From the NCBI RefSeq assembly GCF_024435355.1, contig NZ_JAMJWG010000001.1:744001-808000 (forward strand): DNA of 64,000 nucleotides, read 5' to 3'. Positions 53,091 to 61,395 of this stretch are shown piece after piece (position 1 is the first letter of the stretch; the number at the start of each line of letters is the position of its first letter). A program made the position numbers and the translations under genes. The notes beneath the pieces are model-generated. The model saw nothing but the letters and a program-made list of their open reading frames with translations, did no database searches and was not told the origin of the DNA. Source of the DNA: Streptomyces odontomachi. Its GTDB lineage: Bacteria; Actinomycetota; Actinomycetes; Streptomycetales; Streptomycetaceae.

Positions 53091-54890
53091 ATGCGCCACG
53101 ATCAACCCGTCTGGAAGCCGCCCTCCACCGATGAGCAGCAGCCTCGCCAGACTCGCCGCATCCTTCGTCTCTTCCGTCCCTACAGTGGCCGTCTCGCCGT
53201 GGTCGGCCTGCTGGTCTGCGCCTCGTCCCTGGTGTCGGTGGTCACGCCGTTCCTGCTCCGCGAGATCCTGGACACGGCCATTCCGCAGCGTCGTACGGGG
53301 CTGCTGAGCCTGCTCGCGCTGGGGATGATCCTCAGCGCGGTCGTCACCAGCGTGTTCGGCGTATTGCAGACCCTCATTTCGACCACCGTCGGCCAGCGCG
53401 TCATGCACGATCTACGTACCGCCGTCTACGGCCGTCTGCAACGCATGTCGCTGGCGTTCTTCACCCGCACTCGCACCGGCGAGGTCCAGTCGCGGATCGC
53501 CAACGACATCGGAGGCATGCAGGCCACCGTCACCCAGACCGCCACCTCGCTCGTCTCCAATGTCACCAGCGTCATCGCCACGGTGGTGGCCATGCTCGCG
53601 CTGGACTGGCGGCTCACCGTCGTCTCGCTGCTGCTGTTGCCCGTGTTCGCGTGGATCAGCCGCCGGGTCGGTCGCGAGCGCAAGAACATCGCCACCCAGC
53701 GACAGAAGCAGATGGCCGCGATGGCCGCGACGGTCACCGAGTCCCTGTCGGTGAGCGGCATCCTGCTGGGCCGGACGATGGGCCGTGCCGACTCGCTGAC
53801 CAAGTCTTTCACCGGGGAGTCCGAGGCCCTGGTCGACTTGGAGGTGCGCTCGAACATGGCGGGGAGATGGCGCATGTCCGTCATCACCATCGTCCTCGCG
53901 GCCATGCCTGCCGTCGTCTACTGGGCGGCGGGGATCGCCCTTCAAATGGGTGGTCCCACCGTCTCCATCGGCACGCTGGTCGCCTTCGTCTCGCTCCAGC
54001 AGGGTCTGTTCCGGCCCACCGTGAGCCTGCTGGCCACCGGGGTGCAGATTCAGACCTCGCTCGCCCTCTTCCAGCGCATCTTCGAATACCTGGACCTGCC
54101 CATCGACATCGAGGAGCCGGTGCGCCCGGTGCGCCTCGGCGAGGCCAAGGGCGAGATCCGCTTCGAGAACGTCTCGTTCCGCTACGACGACAAGGGGGCC
54201 CCGACTCTCGACAGCCTCGACATCACGGTGCCTGCGGGCGCCTCCCTGGCCGTGGTCGGGCCGACCGGAGCGGGCAAGTCGACGCTCGGGTATCTGGTGC
54301 CGCGGCTGTACGACGTCACCTCGGGGCGCGTCACCATCGACGGCGTCGACGTGCGGGACCTGCCTTTCGCGGACCTTGCACGCGCGGTGGGCGTGGTCTC
54401 GCAAGAGACCTACCTCTTCCACGCCTCCGTCGCCGACAACCTCCGCTTCGCCAAACCCGACGCCACCGATGAGGAACTGGTCGCCGCCGCCCGTGCCGCC
54501 CAGATCCACGACCACATCGCCGCCCTGCCCGACGGTTACGAGACGATCGTCGGCGAGCGCGGCCACCGCTTCTCGGGAGGAGAGAAGCAGCGCCTGGCGA
54601 TCGCACGCACCATCCTGCGCGATCCTCCGGTCCTCATCCTCGACGAGGCCACCAGCGCGTTGGACAACCGCACGGAGCACGCGGTGCAGCAGGCCATCGA
54701 CACGCTGTCCGCCGACCGAACCACGCTCACCATCGCGCACCGGCTCTCCACCGTCCGCGATGCCGACCAGATCCTCGTCCTCGACCGCGGGCGGGTGGCC
54801 GAGCGCGGCACGCACGACGAACTCATCCAACAGGACGGGCGCTACGCCGCCCTCGTCCGCCGTGACGCACGACTGGAGCAGACAGAGTGA
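53091..54890 (+). CDS. ABC exporter, homodimeric type
   Basis: A 599-residue half-transporter with a six-helix membrane domain (about 35-330) and a complete ATPase domain: Walker A VGPTGAGKST (about 388-397), signature FSGGEKQRLAIAR, Walker B LILDEATSALD, H-loop IAHRLST. All motifs being intact, it can work as a homodimer, unlike the pair at 47111-50940. The ATG at 53091 follows AGGAG by a few nt. Divergent from the MarR gene, which implies ligand-induced drug efflux. Confidence 0.92.
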   Translation: MRHDQPVWKPPSTDEQQPRQTRRILRLFRPYSGRLAVVGLLVCASSLVSVVTPFLLREILDTAIPQRRTGLLSLLALGMILSAVVTSVFGVLQTLISTTVGQRVMHDLRTAVYGRLQRMSLAFFTRTRTGEVQSRIANDIGGMQATVTQTATSLVSNVTSVIATVVAMLALDWRLTVVSLLLLPVFAWISRRVGRERKNIATQRQKQMAAMAATVTESLSVSGILLGRTMGRADSLTKSFTGESEALVDLEVRSNMAGRWRMSVITIVLAAMPAVVYWAAGIALQMGGPTVSIGTLVAFVSLQQGLFRPTVSLLATGVQIQTSLALFQRIFEYLDLPIDIEEPVRPVRLGEAKGEIRFENVSFRYDDKGAPTLDSLDITVPAGASLAVVGPTGAGKSTLGYLVPRLYDVTSGRVTIDGVDVRDLPFADLARAVGVVSQETYLFHASVADNLRFAKPDATDEELVAAARAAQIHDHIAALPDGYETIVGERGHRFSGGEKQRLAIARTILRDPPVLILDEATSALDNRTEHAVQQAIDTLSADRTTLTIAHRLSTVRDADQILVLDRGRVAERGTHDELIQQDGRYAALVRRDARLEQTE

Positions 54891-54933
54891 AAATATGCCC
54901 GGATTCTGGGTATATGCGCGTTAACGTGCCGCC

Positions 54934-55800
54934 ATGAAGAGCACACCTCCGCGACGACCCGGATGGCAGCCACCGAGCCGAAACAGCGTTCGCCTGACCC
55001 GCCGGGGCCGGCTCGTCGTGACCGCCGCCTGCGCCATGGCCGTGGCGGGCGTCATCGCACTGACCGTGACGCTGGCGCTCCCCGACGACAGGCAGCCTGC
55101 ATCGGCCAAGACCCTGACGATTCCCGAGGGCTGGCGCGCCAGCCAGGTGTACGCGGCCGTGGACAAGGCGCTGGCCCTGCCCGAGGGCACCACCCTGAAG
55201 GCGGTGCCGAAGGCGGATCTGAAGTTGCCTGCGGAGGCAAAGGGCAACCCGGAGGGCTATCTCTACCCGGCCACGTATCCGGTGACCAAGCGCACCACGC
55301 CCCAGTCGCTGTTGGCCGCCATGGTGGCAACCGCCGCCAAAAAGTTCAGTGGTCCCGTGGTCACCGGCGCCCGGAGCAACGCCATGAGCGTCTACCAGGT
55401 CGTCACCATCGCCAGCGTGGTGCAGGCCGAGGCCGCCACCCCCGCGGACATGGGCAAGGTCGCCCGGATCATCTACAACCGGCTCGCCCGCGGCATGCCG
55501 CTACAGATGGACTCCACGATCAACTACGCGCTGAACCGCTCGAGCGTGCACACCACCGAGCAGGACACCAGGCTCAACAGTCCCTACAACTCGTACAACC
55601 GCATGGGCCTGCCGCCCACACCGATCGGCAATCCAGGGCACCCGGCGATCGAGGCGGCGATCAACCCGACGGCTGGGGACTGGCTGTACTTCGTCACCGT
55701 CAAGCCTGGGGACACCCGCTTCAGTTCGAGCTACGAGGAGCAGATGGCGAACGTGACGGAGTTCAACCAGCGCCGCCAGGCGGCCCGTGCCATCGGATGA
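54934..55800 (+). CDS. MltG/YceG-like endolytic transglycosylase
   Basis: A 288-residue protein with one N-terminal membrane segment (about 28-50) and an extracellular YceG-like domain. The catalytic Glu is expected in IASVVQAEA (about 156-164, E163), and LQMDSTINYALN and NSPYNSYNRMGLPPTPIGNPG are family motifs. It would cut nascent glycan strands. It is shorter than the usual streptomycete MltG, lacking the long N-terminal part, so it may be a second copy. The leader is short, with TATATG at about 54911 as a possible -10. It follows the ABC exporter by 43 nt. Confidence 0.87.
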   Translation: MKSTPPRRPGWQPPSRNSVRLTRRGRLVVTAACAMAVAGVIALTVTLALPDDRQPASAKTLTIPEGWRASQVYAAVDKALALPEGTTLKAVPKADLKLPAEAKGNPEGYLYPATYPVTKRTTPQSLLAAMVATAAKKFSGPVVTGARSNAMSVYQVVTIASVVQAEAATPADMGKVARIIYNRLARGMPLQMDSTINYALNRSSVHTTEQDTRLNSPYNSYNRMGLPPTPIGNPGHPAIEAAINPTAGDWLYFVTVKPGDTRFSSSYEEQMANVTEFNQRRQAARAIG

Positions 55801-55901
55801 CGGCGGGCATCGCCATGGCACAGAGCGAGCCGGAGCGGCTTGCGCCTTCGGCCCGGAATCCGATCCCCCTTGCGTCTTCCGCAAGCGCTGACCGGTGTTC
55901 C

Positions 55902-57155
55902 TCAGGCCACGGCCGGCGTCTGGGCGAGCAACCGGCGGATGTCGCGCACCGCGGCCCGTCCCGCGCGGCCGGCGCCGATGGTGCTGGCGGACGGCCCGTA
56001 GCCGACGAAGTGGATCCGAGGATCGGTCACCACGCGTGTCCCATCGAGGCGGATACCGCCGCCCGGCCCGCGTAGCCGCAGCGGTGCCAGGTGGTCGAGC
56101 GAAGCCCGGAACCCGGTCGCCCAGAGGATCACGTCGGCGTCGAGGCGGCGTCCGTCGCGCCACACGACGCCGTCCGGTGTGATCCGGTCGAACATGGGGT
56201 GCCGGTCGAGCACACCCGCAGCACGTGCCCGGCGCACCGCGTCAGTGAGGGGCAGCCCGGTCACCGAGACCACGCTGAGCGGGGGCAGGCCCCGGCGGAC
56301 TCGCTCCTCCACCAGGGCGACCGCCGCCCGGCCCCGGTTCTCGTCGAAGGGACCGGCACGGAAGTTCGGCGGCCGGCGGGTGATCCAGGTCGTGGCGGCC
56401 GCGTACGGGGCGATCTCCATCAGGTGCTGGACTGCCGAGGTGCCGCCGCCGACCACGATCACCCGCAGCCCGGCGAACTCCTCGGGTCCGCGGTACTGCG
56501 CAGTGTGCAGCTGTCGCCCGCGGAAGGCCTCCTGACCGGGCGGGTGCGGCCAGAACGGACGGTCCCAGGTTCCGGTCCCGTTGATCAATGCCCTGGTGGC
56601 CCAGACACCCGCCGATGTCTCGACCCGCAGCCGCCCGCCGTCGCCCTCATGTACGGCGCGCACATGCACCGGACGGCGCACGGGTAGCTCGAAGTCGCGC
56701 TCGTACGCCGCGAAGTACTCGGCGATCACCTCGGACGACGGCCGCGTGGGATCCGCCCCGATGAGCTCCATCCCGGGCAGCGCGTGCATACCGTGCACGG
56801 CGCCGAAGGTGAGCGTTGGCCAGCGGTACTGCCAGGCACCCCCTGGCCCCCGGGCATGGTCCAGCACGACGAAGTCGGAGCCCGGCGCGAACCCGGTGCG
56901 CCGTAGGTGGTAGGCGCTGGCCAGTCCCGCCTGGCCCGCACCGATCACCACCACGTCGACCTCGGGGTGCACGCGAGCGGAGCCGGCCGCGCCCTGGCCG
57001 GCCAGGGCGCCGGCATCAGCAGCGACGGGGATGTACGCGGTGGCGGCGACCTCGGCGCCCGTGATGACGGCCGGGGAAGCAGCGGGGCGCCCGACCTCCC
57101 GGCCGGTGACGGCGCCGGAACCGGCGACGGCACCCTGCACGCTCAAATCGTTCAC
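55902..57155 (-). CDS. Flavin-dependent monooxygenase / FAD-NAD(P)-binding oxidoreductase
   Basis: A protein of about 417 residues of the flavin-containing monooxygenase type. The FAD loop is VVVIGAGQAGLASAYHLRR and the NADPH loop VIVVGGGTSAVQH; ILWATGFRASLDHLAPL is the conserved C-terminal ATG motif. The start is uncertain: GTG 57155 gives a Gly/Ala-rich 46-residue lead before the FAD domain, and in-frame sequence goes on to 57461 through low-complexity repeats. It is cytoplasmic and could oxidise a heteroatom or a ketone. No obvious operon partner. Confidence 0.82.
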   Translation of the reverse strand: MNDLSVQGAVAGSGAVTGREVGRPAASPAVITGAEVAATAYIPVAADAGALAGQGAAGSARVHPEVDVVVIGAGQAGLASAYHLRRTGFAPGSDFVVLDHARGPGGAWQYRWPTLTFGAVHGMHALPGMELIGADPTRPSSEVIAEYFAAYERDFELPVRRPVHVRAVHEGDGGRLRVETSAGVWATRALINGTGTWDRPFWPHPPGQEAFRGRQLHTAQYRGPEEFAGLRVIVVGGGTSAVQHLMEIAPYAAATTWITRRPPNFRAGPFDENRGRAAVALVEERVRRGLPPLSVVSVTGLPLTDAVRRARAAGVLDRHPMFDRITPDGVVWRDGRRLDADVILWATGFRASLDHLAPLRLRGPGGGIRLDGTRVVTDPRIHFVGYGPSASTIGAGRAGRAAVRDIRRLLAQTPAVA

Positions 57156-57193
57156 GTTTCTACCAACCCCACGAGGCCGGAGGATCTTCCCTG

Positions 57194-57285
57194 ACCCAGA
57201 CGAACCGTCCAGCTCGACGACCCAGACGAACCGACGAGCTCGATCGCCTCGCCCGGCCCTCGCGGATCGCCTCGCCCGGCCCTCG
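57194..57285. repeat. Short direct repeats between divergent genes
   Basis: ACCCAGACGAACCG occurs at 57194-57207 and 57220-57233. A 21-nt unit containing CGCCTCGCCCGGCCC occurs at 57242-57262 and 57265-57285. They lie between the monooxygenase and YjbQ genes, where promoters should be. Confidence 0.7.
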
Positions 57286-57390
57286 CCACCGCCTCGCCGG
57301 CCCGCCGCTTGGTCCCGTCCACCGCCGACCCGCCCGCGGACATGGCCGGGGCATCGCCACAAGCGCGGCGTCGCAAGAGAGGATGGGGCC

Positions 57391-57813
57391 ATGTCCGATG
57401 CCTTCAGCACCCGCATGCTCAACATCACCACCGGCTCCGAGGAGACCGTCGTCGACCTCACCCAGGAGTGCGAGCGCTACCTCAGGGAGGTGGCGGGTCG
57501 GCGGGACGGTCTGCTCAACGTGTTCGTCCCGCACGCCACCGCCGGAATCGCCCTGATCGAGACGGGCGCGGGCAGCGACCACGACCTGCTTGCCGCCCTG
57601 CAGGACCTGCTCCCCGCAGACGACCGCTGGCGGCACCGGCACGGCAGCCCCGGACACGGCAGGGACCACGTCATGCCGGCCATCGTCCCGCCGCACGCCA
57701 CGCTGCCCGTGATCGACGGCAGCCTGGCCCTGGGCACCTGGCAGTCGGTGTGCCTCGTCGACACGAACGTCTCCAATCACGACCGTCAGGTCCGACTGTC
57801 GTTTCTCGCCTGA
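57391..57813 (+). CDS. yjbQ: YjbQ family protein (UPF0047)
   Basis: A 140-residue single-domain protein of the YjbQ family, proposed to have thiamine-phosphate synthase-like activity in some bacteria. NVFVPHATAGIALIETG, HRHGSPGHGRDHVMPAIVPP and GTWQSVCLVDTN are family motifs; several conserved His residues line the pocket. The ATG at 57391 starts MSDAFSTRML. Divergent from the monooxygenase. Confidence 0.9.
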   Translation: MSDAFSTRMLNITTGSEETVVDLTQECERYLREVAGRRDGLLNVFVPHATAGIALIETGAGSDHDLLAALQDLLPADDRWRHRHGSPGHGRDHVMPAIVPPHATLPVIDGSLALGTWQSVCLVDTNVSNHDRQVRLSFLA

Positions 57814-57830
57814 CTCGGTGACTTCCCCGG

Positions 57831-58090
57831 TCACGGCGCCGTGGCAGTGGACCGCAACACGTCCAGAACCCTGTGGTGGACATAGCCGTTGCTGTACAGG
57901 GCCGCCCCCGACGAGATGCTGCGGTCACCGTCCAGGTCGCTGACCGTCCCTCCCGCCTCCTCGACGATGGGGACGGCGGCGGCGATGTCCCAGGGATCGG
58001 CGGTCATGTGGAAGAAGACGTCTACTACTCCGGCGGCGACCAGCATGGCTCCGTGGCAGGCGCCGGCCCATTTCGACAGTGGGCAAGTCC
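57831..58090 (-). pseudogene. C-terminal relic of an inositol monophosphatase / HisN-type gene
   Basis: On the minus strand the frame ending at 57831 reads LSKWAGACHGAMLVAAG, then VVDVFFHMTADPWDIAAAV and PIVEEAGGTVSDLDG, which match the C-terminal third of inositol monophosphatase-like enzymes (the PWDxAA motif holds a metal-binding Asp). The N-terminal two thirds, with the metal-binding DPLDGT motif, is missing: sequence upstream of about 58090 does not continue the family in any frame. About 85 codons of some 260 remain. The gap 58091-58338 holds a 15-nt direct repeat (58285-58299, 58301-58315) and no gene I can support. Confidence 0.7.
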
Positions 58091-58338
58091 CTTTGCGGTC
58101 CAGGTTGAGAAGTCGCGGCGGGGGACGGAGGCACGGGGCCGGTCATGCGTGCTCGCCTCGGGGACCGCATCGATCTGCACGCTCATGATTGAGCCTGTTG
58201 AGCGGGGCGCGGTGGCCGTCTTCATGGTTCTGCTTCGGCGTCCGAGCGGGCGTTCCCCGCGGCCGGACGGACACTGCTGGACACGGCGCGACGGCGCACC
58301 GGCGCGACGGCGCACGGGCAGGGCTCTCTGGCATCGCC

Positions 58339-58926
58339 TCACCGGGCGAGGCGGCTTCTCAACCCGGCCGGTGTGGTGAAGAGGTGTCCGTGCATGCCGA
58401 TCGTCTCGGCGGCCTGCACGTTGTCCCGGCGGTCGTCGACGAAGAGGATGCTTCCTGCGTCTTGCCCCAGAGCGTCGCGGCACCAAAGGAAGGCGTCGGG
58501 GTCGGGCTTGATGTGGCCGATGCGGCAGGAGAAGGCACGTACCTCGAAGTACCCGAGCCAGGAGTGGTGCGCTTCGTAGTGGGCGGCCAGCTCCTCGGGA
58601 ACGTTGGAGAGCAGCGCGATGCGCCGCCCGGCGTCGGCGAGCTCGGCGACCAGGGCGACCATGGAGTCGTCGACAGCGCTCCAGCTCGCGATGTCGGCTT
58701 GGACGAGCGCGGCGGTGCGGCTCTGGTCCAGCCGGGAGCCGATCACGTGCTGCCAGTAGGCCTGCCCGGTCAACTTTCCGCTGTCGTACCGTGGGCGGTA
58801 CTCCCAGTAGGCGTCCCAGAACTCGGGAGCGGGCATGTCCGCCGCCCGCACCAGACGGTCCTTTCCCTGCTCGGACTGAAGGCGGGCAAGGACGCCAAAG
58901 AGGTCGAAGAGCACGGTCGTGGTCAT
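58339..58926 (-). CDS. HAD-superfamily hydrolase
   Basis: A 195-residue haloacid dehalogenase-like hydrolase. Motif I is FDLFGVL: the nucleophile Asp is kept, but the second Asp of DxD is Phe, as in some YihX-like relatives. ALLSNVPEE is motif II, GHIKPDPDAFLWC motif III, ILFVDDRRDNVQAA motif IV. Substrates of such proteins are sugar phosphates. It lies 4 nt after the DeoR stop and is cotranscribed with it. The pairing of a DeoR repressor, a sugar-phosphatase-like protein and a divergent MFS carrier suggests one small sugar or polyol locus. Confidence 0.85.
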   Translation of the reverse strand: MTTTVLFDLFGVLARLQSEQGKDRLVRAADMPAPEFWDAYWEYRPRYDSGKLTGQAYWQHVIGSRLDQSRTAALVQADIASWSAVDDSMVALVAELADAGRRIALLSNVPEELAAHYEAHHSWLGYFEVRAFSCRIGHIKPDPDAFLWCRDALGQDAGSILFVDDRRDNVQAAETIGMHGHLFTTPAGLRSRLAR

Positions 58927-58930
58927 GCGG

Positions 58931-59689
58931 TCACACCTTCCGTACGCTCACGCCCGCCCCGGCCAGCGCGCTGGTCGCCTCCTCCGGCGCGAGCTCGTCG
59001 GTGACGAGGGCGTGCAGAGCGGAGGCGGGGGCGACGAAGGCGAGCGCGGTGCGGGAGAGCTTGACGGACTCCGCGATGGCGATGACGCGGCGGGACGAGG
59101 CGATCGCGGCGCGCTTGACGGCGGCGTCGTCCAGGTCGTAGGCGGTGAGGCCGTGGTCTGCGTCCAGTCCGCAGCAGCCGATGATCGCGGTGTCGAAGCG
59201 GAGGGCGGCCAGGGAGGCCTGGGTCAGCGGGCCGGTCAGCGCCAGCTCACCCGGGCGGGGGCAGCCGCCGGGCACGAGAAGCGTCAACTGAGGCGCTGCG
59301 GAGAGGGCGTTCACCGCGTGCAGGGAGAGCGGCATGACGGTGAGGCGTCGGTGCTCCAGGGCGCGGGCTACCTCCAGGCAGGTGGTGCCGCTGTCGAGGA
59401 CGACCGACTCGCCGTCGGCGAGCAGCGCGGCGGCCTCGGCGGCGATGCGCCGCTTGCCCTCGAGCCCCTCCTGAGCCCGGAGCGCGAACGGCGGTTCCTC
59501 GCCGCGGAGCAGCAGGCTCTTGGCTCCGCCCCGGTAGCGCTCGAGCACCCCCTGGGCGGCCAAGGTGTCCAGGTCACGGCGGACGGTCATCTCCGAGGCG
59601 CCGGTGAGGGCGGCCAGGTCCGCGACCTGCAGGCGGCCCGCCGCGCGTACGGCCTCGGTGATCTGCCTCAGTCTCTCAGTGCCGGTCAT
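58931..59689 (-). CDS. DeoR-family repressor
   Basis: A 252-residue regulator with an N-terminal winged helix (LQVADLAALTGASEMTVRRDL, about 20-40) and a DeoR sensor domain (VLDSGTTCLEVARAL and later CCGLDADHGLTAYD). DeoR proteins sense phosphorylated sugars. It probably binds the repeated GTTCGAT sequences in the 73-nt divergent region and controls the MFS gene and itself. The start at ATG 59689 lacks a clear Shine-Dalgarno site. Confidence 0.9.
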   Translation of the reverse strand: MTGTERLRQITEAVRAAGRLQVADLAALTGASEMTVRRDLDTLAAQGVLERYRGGAKSLLLRGEEPPFALRAQEGLEGKRRIAAEAAALLADGESVVLDSGTTCLEVARALEHRRLTVMPLSLHAVNALSAAPQLTLLVPGGCPRPGELALTGPLTQASLAALRFDTAIIGCCGLDADHGLTAYDLDDAAVKRAAIASSRRVIAIAESVKLSRTALAFVAPASALHALVTDELAPEEATSALAGAGVSVRKV

Positions 59690-59699
59690 ACCCTGAATT

Positions 59700-59760
59700 G
59701 AACATCGAGTATGTTTGAAGTGCATCTTATTGCACGAAAATTTTGTTCGATATGTTCGAT
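59700..59760. promoter_or_regulatory. DeoR-type operator repeats and divergent promoters
   Basis: GTTCGAT occurs at 59745-59751 and 59754-59760 (9-nt spacing), with the inverted relative GAACATCGAG at 59700-59709. The tract is strikingly AT-rich. TATGTT (59751-59756) lies 6 nt before the MFS ATG at 59763, placing the transcription start at or near the A of ATG, so a leaderless mRNA is likely. Confidence 0.55.
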
Positions 59761-59762
59761 CC

Positions 59763-60977
59763 ATGGACAGACAGCTGCGAGCCGCCCGGCTGGCCACCTT
59801 CGCCTACTTCACCTTGAACGGCTTTCTCCTGGGCATGTGGATCGTCCACATCCCCGACATCGAGCACCGCACCGGAATCGGCCACGCCGTACTCGGCTGG
59901 CTCCTGCTCCTCCTCGGCGCGGGCGCCTTCGCGGGCATGCAGGCCGTCGGACCGCTGACCGACCGCTTCGGCGCCCGCGCCGCCGTACCGCTCAGCGCCG
60001 CTCTGTGCAGTGCCGCGGTCGCGCTGCCCGGCCTGGCCGCGAACGCCTGGACGCTCGGTGCGGCCCTGCTGACGCTCGGAGTCGGCAACGGCTGCCTGGA
60101 TGTCAGCATGAACGCCCACGCCATCCATGTGGAACGCGGCTACCGGCGCCCCGTCATGTCCGCCTTCCACGCCGCCTTCTCCATCGGCGGCGGCCTGGCC
60201 GCACTGATCGGCGCCCGCACCCTCAGCTGGGGCTGGAGCCCGACGGTGACCCTCGCCACCGCGGCCGTCCTGGGCCTCGCCGTCGCGGCGATGGCAAGGC
60301 CCGCACTGCTCCGGCCCGACCACCTCCGCACACCCGGCGCCCCCGCCACCTCACCCAGCGCCGGCCCGAGGGCCCGCCGCACTCCCCGGCGCATATGGGC
60401 ACTGGCGGCCCTCGCCTTGATGGTCATGCTGTGTGAAGGGGTGGCCAACGACTGGAGCACCCTCCACCTGCGCAACGTCCTGGGCGCACCAGCCGCCGTC
60501 GCTGCCCTCGCCTACGGCTCCTTCGCCACCGCCATGACCGTCGGCCGCCTGCTGGCCGACCGGATTGCCGCGCGGCTCGGCCCGGTGGCCGTCCTGCGCT
60601 ACGGTGCGTTCGGGGCCGCGGTGGGCCTGGCCGTGACCGCGCTCAGCCCCTGGGTTCCCTTGGCGCTGGCCGGCTGGGCCGTGTTCGGGCTCGGTCTGTC
60701 CGGCTGCGTTCCCCAGCTCCTGAGTGCCGCCGGCCACACAGGCGAGAACGCCGCCGCCACCAACGTCTCCCGCGTCGCGGGTCTCGGTTACCTCGGGATG
60801 CTCGCCGGCCCGGCCGTCATCGGACCTCTGACGCAGCTGCTTCCCCTGAACCTCACGTTCTTCCTTCCCGTGGCGTGCTGCGCCGTCGCCGCCTCTGCCG
60901 CCGGAATCCTGCGGCCGCCGTCGCACCATGCCACCACTCCCTGGGAGGCCGGAACCGTAGACACGATCCAGGGATGA
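59763..60977 (+). CDS. MFS transporter
   Basis: A 404-residue membrane carrier with about 12 hydrophobic segments; the loop motif DRFGARAAVP lies after segment 2, and GNGCLDVSMNAHAIHVERGY in the middle is typical of a small MFS branch that includes YbjJ-like proteins. The ATG at 59763 has no Shine-Dalgarno site and sits just behind a -10-like element, suggesting leaderless translation. Divergent from the DeoR-HAD operon, which probably controls it. Substrate unknown, possibly a sugar derivative. Confidence 0.87.
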   Translation: MDRQLRAARLATFAYFTLNGFLLGMWIVHIPDIEHRTGIGHAVLGWLLLLLGAGAFAGMQAVGPLTDRFGARAAVPLSAALCSAAVALPGLAANAWTLGAALLTLGVGNGCLDVSMNAHAIHVERGYRRPVMSAFHAAFSIGGGLAALIGARTLSWGWSPTVTLATAAVLGLAVAAMARPALLRPDHLRTPGAPATSPSAGPRARRTPRRIWALAALALMVMLCEGVANDWSTLHLRNVLGAPAAVAALAYGSFATAMTVGRLLADRIAARLGPVAVLRYGAFGAAVGLAVTALSPWVPLALAGWAVFGLGLSGCVPQLLSAAGHTGENAAATNVSRVAGLGYLGMLAGPAVIGPLTQLLPLNLTFFLPVACCAVAASAAGILRPPSHHATTPWEAGTVDTIQG

Positions 60978-61020
60978 CTCGGAAGGGCGCCGGCCCGCTC
61001 CCGGTGTGCTGATGGTCCAT

Positions 61021-61068
61021 GAGGGCACAGAGGGCACAGAGGGCACAGAGGGCGCAGAGGGCGCAGAG
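61021..61068. repeat. 9-bp minisatellite
   Basis: Five tandem copies of GAGGGCACA or GAGGGCGCA begin at 61021, 61030, 61039, 61048 and 61057. Non-coding. The gap 60978-61395 (418 nt) otherwise shows no gene; its 3' part presumably carries the promoter of the following gene. Confidence 0.9.
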
Positions 61069-61395
61069 GGTGGTCGAACGTGGGGTGTGGTCCATGGTGC
61101 CGTCGATCAGCGCGAGACCAGTCTCTTCGGCTCTTTTCCGAAGGTGGCCGGCGGACCTTCGGCGCGTGAGTGGAGTCCCCCGACACCCCCCGACAAACAG
61201 ACTGCCGTGGCACTGGCACGACCGCCCCACCCGACATCCCTGATCACACACCCGCTCCGCGCCGCCTCTACTATCGTTGCGCGTTCTCCGACGGACGCCG
61301 ACGCCAGCCTGGTCGTGTCCGCCGCCAACGCCCGACATGACACGACGACGTCCACCGCAGGGCGATGGAGTCGAGCATCGAGGAGAGGAACGTTC

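Noticed and set aside
57156..57461. N-terminal extension of the flavin monooxygenase
   Set aside because: The extra residues come from short direct repeats and are low complexity; the GTG at 57155 is a more reasonable start, though not certain.
58025..58186. A 53-codon minus-strand frame starting MSVQIDAVPEAS
   Set aside because: No recognisable family, weak ribosome site, and it overlaps the monophosphatase relic in another frame.
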